From an uncultured Bacillota bacterium (GTDB lineage Bacteria > Bacillota_I > Bacilli_A > RF39 > UBA660), in the NCBI GenBank assembly GCA_946407495.1, contig CAMJOB010000010.1, positions 1 to 36,093 on the forward strand: a stretch of DNA of 36,093 nucleotides. The letters run 5' to 3'. A model generated the notes under the pieces. The model searched no databases. It was not told where the DNA came from and saw only the letters and a program-made list of their open reading frames with translations. Numbering within the stretch: the stretch's first letter is position 1; each line of letters begins with the position of its first letter. The position numbers and the translations under genes are program-made. This document shows positions 31,720 to 36,093 of the stretch, in pieces.

Positions 31720-32865
31720 TTAGTAAACCCCAACAATCATATCAATAAGTGTTTTAATAAATAATTTACTAAAAGATATTTTATTTACATCTTCTAATAC
31801 AACTAATTCCGCATCACTAACTACACTACTATTATTAAACGCTTTAATTCTACCAATTATTTCGTTCTTCTTAATTGGTAACTTATAGTCATATAGTTCT
31901 ATATCATAATCATATTTATCAAAGTCATTAGAAGAATCAAGTATAACAGATAAATCATTCTTTAAAGCAATTTGTACAATCTCATTATCTGCTTTATCAA
32001 TCTTTATCTTTTTAACAACACTACCCTTTTTCTTTAATATTTTCTTTCTTATATTAGAAAAACCATAATCTAATAACTCCATAGTCTCTTTATTTCGTAC
32101 CTTACTATCGTTCTCTCCCAATACGATACCAATAATACGTATATCATTACGTACCGCAGTAGCCGCTAAACAATATCCAGCATCATCAGTATGTCCAGTC
32201 TTTAATCCATCTGCACCTTCATAGAAACGAATTAGTTTATTTGTATTAACTAACCAAAACTTATCTTCAGTTCCCTCTCTTAAATAATCTTCATATATAG
32301 AAGAGTATTTAAGTACATCAGGATAATTCGTTATTAAGTATCTAGCAATCATTGCCATATCATACGCACTAGAATAATGTCCCTCTTCATCAAGTCCAGT
32401 ACAATTCTTAAAAGATGTATGCTTAAGCCCTAATTCATGTACCTTATCATTCATCTTTTTAACAAACTTCTCTTCACTACCACTAATATATTCAGCCATT
32501 GCGACTGTCGCATCATTTCCAGATGCAATACTAATACCTTTAATCAAATCCTCTACACTAATTTGTTCCCCCTCACTAATATATATTTGTGATCCGCCCA
32601 TATCAGCTGCATTACGAGAAACAGTGACTATATCATCCAACTTAATTCGTCCCTCATCTAACGCTTCAAAGATTAGTATTTGTGCCACCATCTTAGTCAT
32701 AGATGCAATAGATACTTCTTTATCTTTATCTTTTTCAAAGAATATCTTACCAGTATTAGCTTCTATTAATATTCCACTACTCGCATTAGGAATCAATTCT
32801 TCCGCATATACAAATACCGGACAAACAAACACAAAAAGAACAATAATAAACAATAATTTCTTCAT
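31720..32865 (-). CDS. D-alanyl-D-alanine carboxypeptidase (DacF-type, S11 family)
   Basis: 381 residues from the ATG at 32865, preceded by AGGAGG at 4 nt. A signal peptide (~1-22) is followed by the penicillin-binding core: SMTK (SxxK, ~55-58), SGND (SxN, ~113-116) and KTGH (~219). A C-terminal beta domain and a hydrophobic/amphipathic end (SFSKLFIKTLIDMIVGVY) suggest membrane attachment as in PBP5-type enzymes. It removes the terminal D-Ala of peptidoglycan pentapeptides. DacF in Bacillus works in the spore cortex; whether this copy is vegetative or sporulation-specific cannot be read from the promoter. It faces a divergent VanY-type gene. Confidence 0.92.
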   Translation of the reverse strand: MKKLLFIIVLFVFVCPVFVYAEELIPNASSGILIEANTGKIFFEKDKDKEVSIASMTKMVAQILIFEALDEGRIKLDDIVTVSRNAADMGGSQIYISEGEQISVEDLIKGISIASGNDATVAMAEYISGSEEKFVKKMNDKVHELGLKHTSFKNCTGLDEEGHYSSAYDMAMIARYLITNYPDVLKYSSIYEDYLREGTEDKFWLVNTNKLIRFYEGADGLKTGHTDDAGYCLAATAVRNDIRIIGIVLGENDSKVRNKETMELLDYGFSNIRKKILKKKGSVVKKIKIDKADNEIVQIALKNDLSVILDSSNDFDKYDYDIELYDYKLPIKKNEIIGRIKAFNNSSVVSDAELVVLEDVNKISFSKLFIKTLIDMIVGVY

Positions 32866-32951
32866 AAATCCTCCTATCATTTTTTATGTAAAGTCCACGT
32901 ATTTTATACATATTTTAATAAAAATTTGCTATTATATAATTGGGTGATGAT

Positions 32952-33869
32952 ATGGCAGTGAGAAGAAAACGCAGAGTTCGTGTTAAAAAATTAAACCTAG
33001 CTATATTCGTACTAACAATAGTACTAATAACCGCCCTTGTGACTAAAGCAGTAAAATCTGTTTATACACTATTCACAACAAAGAAAGAACCTGAAGTAGT
33101 AGAAAAGAAAGAAAAGAAAAAAGAAACAAAAAATGAAGAAGTTAAAGAACCAACTACTTCATTTGAACAATTAAGTTATTATAAAGATACTAATCATAAT
33201 AGATATATAAGATATCAAAATGCTAATCCGGACCTACCAATTGAAACAATAGTAACATATGTAAATATTGGAATAGATAATCCGTATTATACATACACTA
33301 ATAAAGCTAAATATTTAAATAAAACAACAATTTTAGTAAATAAATATAATTATCTAACAAGTGATTACGTTCCTAAGAATCTAGAAACTATCCCACTAAG
33401 TTATGCAAGAAGTGGAATGAAATTAGTTAATGTTGCAAAAGATGCTTATGTAGAAATGGCTAAAGCAGCAGAGAAACAAAAGATGAAATTAGTAGTAACC
33501 TCATCTTATAGAGATTACGAATATCAAGAAAATATTTATAACCGATATGTAAAAAGTGATGGAAAAGAAGCTGCAGATACCTATTCAGGTAGACCAGGAT
33601 TCTCAGAACATCAAACAGGTCTAGCAGTAGATCTATATAATGGTAAAACAGTATATACACAATTTGAATCAACAAAAGAATTTGATTGGATGCAAGAAAA
33701 TGCACATAAATACGGATTTATATTACGTTTTCCAAAAGACAAAGAAAATATAACAGGATACCAATATGAATCATGGCATTATAGATACGTAGGAGAAGAA
33801 ATAGCAGAATACATCCACGAACACAACATAACCTACGAAGAATACTATGCACAATTCTTAGATAAGTAA
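32952..33869 (+). CDS. VanY-type D-alanyl-D-alanine carboxypeptidase (M15B)
   Basis: 305 residues from the ATG at 32952; GGTGAT lies 3 nt upstream, and an in-frame TTG at 32940 overlaps a TATAAT. A basic N-terminus, a transmembrane anchor (~15-37), a K/E-rich linker (~45-65), then the VanY zinc-peptidase domain (~125-300): SSYRDYEYQENIY, SEHQTGLAVDL (SxHxxGxAxD zinc ligands) and YESWHYRYVG (catalytic Glu, zinc His). It trims the last D-Ala from peptidoglycan stems or precursors. No vanHAX-type genes are nearby, so a resistance role is unlikely. Its stop codon shares a hairpin with the convergent gene at 33896. Confidence 0.93.
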   Translation: MAVRRKRRVRVKKLNLAIFVLTIVLITALVTKAVKSVYTLFTTKKEPEVVEKKEKKKETKNEEVKEPTTSFEQLSYYKDTNHNRYIRYQNANPDLPIETIVTYVNIGIDNPYYTYTNKAKYLNKTTILVNKYNYLTSDYVPKNLETIPLSYARSGMKLVNVAKDAYVEMAKAAEKQKMKLVVTSSYRDYEYQENIYNRYVKSDGKEAADTYSGRPGFSEHQTGLAVDLYNGKTVYTQFESTKEFDWMQENAHKYGFILRFPKDKENITGYQYESWHYRYVGEEIAEYIHEHNITYEEYYAQFLDK

Positions 33870-33898
33870 AAAAGATATACAAACGTATATCTTTTTTA
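33867..33898. terminator. bidirectional terminator containing both convergent stop codons
   Basis: AAAAAAGATATAC (33868-33880) pairs with GTATATCTTTTTT (33885-33897) around a 4-nt loop. The plus-strand TAA (33867-33869) and the minus-strand TAA (33896-33898) sit at the two feet of the same hairpin. Confidence 0.88.
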
Positions 33899-36093
33899 AT
33901 TGTTTTTAACCCATTTTGCATATAAAGTATGATTTTCAAAATGATTACATATAGTATTAGAGTCTACCATACCTTTTCCATATGTTGGCTCATAAAATAC
34001 TAAATCTGTTATTTTTGAATTTAAGAAGTAAGCAGCATCTGTATCATCATGATGAACATCAGCACCATACCAAATAATAGCCGCATCTGAAACTGTAGCT
34101 GCACTATTTGTACTACTGCTAACATGATATTTCCTATTTACTTCAAAATCATTAGAGCATAAATTATAAACTACATTTTCGCTTAAATTTCTATATTTGT
34201 AATTCGGACTAGTACCAGCCATGAAAGCTAATAATCCCCACTGAAATGATTGTACAGCGTGATATCCACTAGGAATATTTTCAAGATATGTAATATCATA
34301 CTCAAAATTATAGGTTGTATTTTGTTTTAATGTACTTAAAACTCTTTCTTTTGTAACACAATTTTTAACCCATGCTCTATAAGAATCATCATCATAATAA
34401 ACTCCATAACTCCAACCATCAAACGTATAACCATTTCTTGTTGGAGTAGGAAGATTACCATACTTAGTACCATAAGTAACTACAATAGTGCCATCATCTA
34501 TAGTTCCACCATTAGGGTTTAATGTTACTTGAGGATTATCTACCCAATTTGCAATATATTTACGATTTCCAGAAGATCCTTTTAATATAGTCACATTTCT
34601 AGATGGAATAGATGCATATGACTCAAAGGATGTACTAGTACTTCCTAACTCTAATTGAAAATCAATAGTGTCTATCCAAAGAGGTAATCTATCATCATGG
34701 AAACCATATAAAGATGCAAAGTAAACATTACCGGTACTACTTGTAGTAAATGTAAATGTATAAGTATCTGTTATTACATTTCCTACTTCAAAAGTTGCAT
34801 TTTGTAATAACACACAATCATCATCATTATAGAAAAATCTATAAGCCCATCTTGCGTCAGGTGTATAACCATTTGGTCTCAAAGATAAAGTATATGTTGT
34901 ATTAGGTGATAATGTCACTCTATAGGCATTTGCATTATCATAACCAATCCATTTTGACTCAGTATATAGATTCTCATCTTTTAATATTTCTTTATCTATT
35001 AAATTCTTTCCACCTGTCCATCCAGCAAATGAGTAACCTTCTTTAGTAGGAATACCTAAAGTAATATTTTCATCAAAAGTACTATATGATTTGCGTTTAT
35101 TATTTAAAGTTCCACCATCTAAATCATAACTAATATTATAAGTATCAATCTTTTCAATAAGAGTAATCTTTGCATATCCATTACCAGTATTACCAATCAT
35201 AGTTGTTCTACCATCATGTGTAGGCATTCCAACAACATTATTACCTACTCCATTTTCATTCCAAGAATATCCTTGACCATCTATCATTAAAGTATCAGTA
35301 AAAGCTTTTTCACTATAATGTATACTACATTTAGAATCAGTATTATATCCAGAGGAATTATATCCACTAGAAGTTGAATCATTGCAAGCAACGTCATTTG
35401 AATCGTTTATAAAAGTAATATTATTAGAAGTGGAACTTTGCTCAATAGATACACAACCTGGATGTCCAGAAATATAAGATGAACCACCAGCTCCTCCAGC
35501 CCAAGGCCCTGCTTGACCACCAAAATATCCTGAACCACCACCATTCGTTGCAGTCATACCTACACTACCAATTCCAAAACCAAATCCCTGCCATTGAGTA
35601 CCACCTTCAGCAAATACTGGATTATTCTTATTTATACCACTACTTTCATTTCCATATAATCCACCTGAATGACCACCGTTAGAATGATAATTTGAACCCA
35701 AGTAGCTTGCACCACCTCCTGCACCAGCTACCATTATTCTAGATTTTAAAGAATTAAAATTATCCCAGGTACCATTAATTAAGCGAACATCAGTAGCTCC
35801 GCCACCACTGCAAAAAGTTCTACCTTGCCATACTGTATCTTCGTTATTAGCATCTCCGCCTCCATTATATCCACCATATAAAATTGGCCCTTCACCTAAT
35901 CCACAAGATCCAGAACCACCAACATATAAATATAATTTCTCTGACTTATTTAAGGTAATCGTACCTTCAGTATAACCACCATTACCGCCATAATAAGTTT
36001 CAGTATAGTGCCCACCTTGTGCTCCCCATAATTGAATCTTATATATTCCTTTATATGGAGCAACAAATTCTTGAACATCACCAGTATGATCAA
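33896..36093 (-). CDS. large glycine-rich surface protein with InlB repeats (5' end outside window)
   Basis: At least 731 residues; the frame stays open to the end of the window, so the start lies beyond 36093. The visible N-terminal part has FVAPYKGIYKIQLWGAQGG followed by a Gly-rich region with many GG turns (GGNGG, GGSGSCG, GAGGGASYLG), like bacterial glycine-rich domains related to the ALK/LTK type. Two InlB-type repeats follow, each starting normally (DGGTLNNKRKSY ... GYSFAGW and NPNGGTIDDGT ... GYTFDGW) but with an insert of 115-150 residues before the closing strand (YIANW; TLYAKW). The first insert contains ELGSTSTSFESY, as in carbohydrate-binding-like domains of phage and surface proteins. 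No C-terminal sorting motif: it ends KWVKNN. Probably a secreted or surface adhesin. Confidence 0.85.
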   Translation of the reverse strand, partial: DHTGDVQEFVAPYKGIYKIQLWGAQGGHYTETYYGGNGGYTEGTITLNKSEKLYLYVGGSGSCGLGEGPILYGGYNGGGDANNEDTVWQGRTFCSGGGATDVRLINGTWDNFNSLKSRIMVAGAGGGASYLGSNYHSNGGHSGGLYGNESSGINKNNPVFAEGGTQWQGFGFGIGSVGMTATNGGGSGYFGGQAGPWAGGAGGSSYISGHPGCVSIEQSSTSNNITFINDSNDVACNDSTSSGYNSSGYNTDSKCSIHYSEKAFTDTLMIDGQGYSWNENGVGNNVVGMPTHDGRTTMIGNTGNGYAKITLIEKIDTYNISYDLDGGTLNNKRKSYSTFDENITLGIPTKEGYSFAGWTGGKNLIDKEILKDENLYTESKWIGYDNANAYRVTLSPNTTYTLSLRPNGYTPDARWAYRFFYNDDDCVLLQNATFEVGNVITDTYTFTFTTSSTGNVYFASLYGFHDDRLPLWIDTIDFQLELGSTSTSFESYASIPSRNVTILKGSSGNRKYIANWVDNPQVTLNPNGGTIDDGTIVVTYGTKYGNLPTPTRNGYTFDGWSYGVYYDDDSYRAWVKNCVTKERVLSTLKQNTTYNFEYDITYLENIPSGYHAVQSFQWGLLAFMAGTSPNYKYRNLSENVVYNLCSNDFEVNRKYHVSSSTNSAATVSDAAIIWYGADVHHDDTDAAYFLNSKITDLVFYEPTYGKGMVDSNTICNHFENHTLYAKWVKNN

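Noticed and set aside
32952-33869. Vancomycin-resistance cluster (VanY here, VanW at 23146-24378)
   Set aside because: No vanH, vanA/B-type ligase, vanX or VanRS pair is present, and the two genes lie 9 kb apart; both families are common housekeeping genes in Gram-positives.
1-36093. Mycoplasma-type genetic code (TGA as Trp)
   Set aside because: uppS and ydjG end in TGA exactly where the next gene starts, and Trp in conserved motifs is encoded by TGG.

Overview
The window is AT-rich chromosomal DNA from a low-GC Firmicute of the class Bacilli. The evidence is the gene content (rpsP-khpA, uppS-cdsA-rseP, a miaB/YlbF-family/cotE neighbourhood ordered as in Bacillus, a ydjGHI-type cluster, a T-box leader), strong AGGAGG/GGTGAT ribosome binding sites, and extended -10 promoters (TGnTATAAT). 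TGA is used as a stop (the uppS end overlaps the cdsA start as ATGA; ydjG ends in TGA), so the code is the standard bacterial one, not the Mycoplasma one. CotE and SpoVS homologues point to an endospore-forming ancestry. The mix of features suggests an uncultured gut-type Bacilli lineage near Erysipelotrichia/RF39/Turicibacter rather than Bacillus itself; that placement is inference.

Layout. 1-6376 (minus): a surface locus of three prepilin-like proteins, two of them very large and carrying InlB-type (Listeria-Bacteroides) repeats and divergent C-terminal tips, interleaved with three small paralogous membrane-anchored beta-domain proteins. 6470-9635 (minus): envelope and translation housekeeping (rpsP, khpA, uppS, cdsA, rseP). 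9717-13455 (minus): miaB, a YlbF/YmcA-family gene, a Tim44-like zinc-ribbon membrane protein, cotE and an unknown gene. 13532-15327: a divergent pair of unknown genes (one ankyrin-like) served by two near-consensus sigma-A promoters. 15346-18601 (minus): ydjG-ydjH-ydjI membrane-stress type operon without pspA. 18696-21879 (minus): an unknown gene, then a T-box-controlled M19 dipeptidase-serS operon. 21905-25839 (minus): a zinc-ribbon membrane protein, spoVS, a VanW-family protein and a membrane-anchored SGNH hydrolase. 25965-29160 (minus): ABC ATPase, ABC permease and SWIM zinc-finger protein. 29216-32865 (minus): two zinc-ribbon membrane proteins, an Ala-tRNA(Pro) deacylase-like protein and a DacF-type D,D-carboxypeptidase. 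32952-33869 (plus): VanY-type carboxypeptidase. 33896-36093 (minus, 5' end outside the window): a large glycine-rich surface protein with InlB repeats interrupted by inserted domains.

How it fits together. Much of the window builds or edits the cell surface: undecaprenyl and CDP-diacylglycerol synthesis, site-2 proteolysis, peptidoglycan trimming (DacF, VanY), VanW/SGNH enzymes, large adhesin-like proteins and a run of zinc-ribbon plus transmembrane proteins with small extracytoplasmic domains. Most genes are single or in short operons that end in an intrinsic terminator overlapping the stop codon; in several, the last codons themselves form the ascending arm of the hairpin. No tRNA, rRNA, CRISPR array, insertion sequence or phage gene was seen. 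No gene-free stretch exceeds 300 bases; the longest non-coding stretch (21653-21904) holds the T-box.
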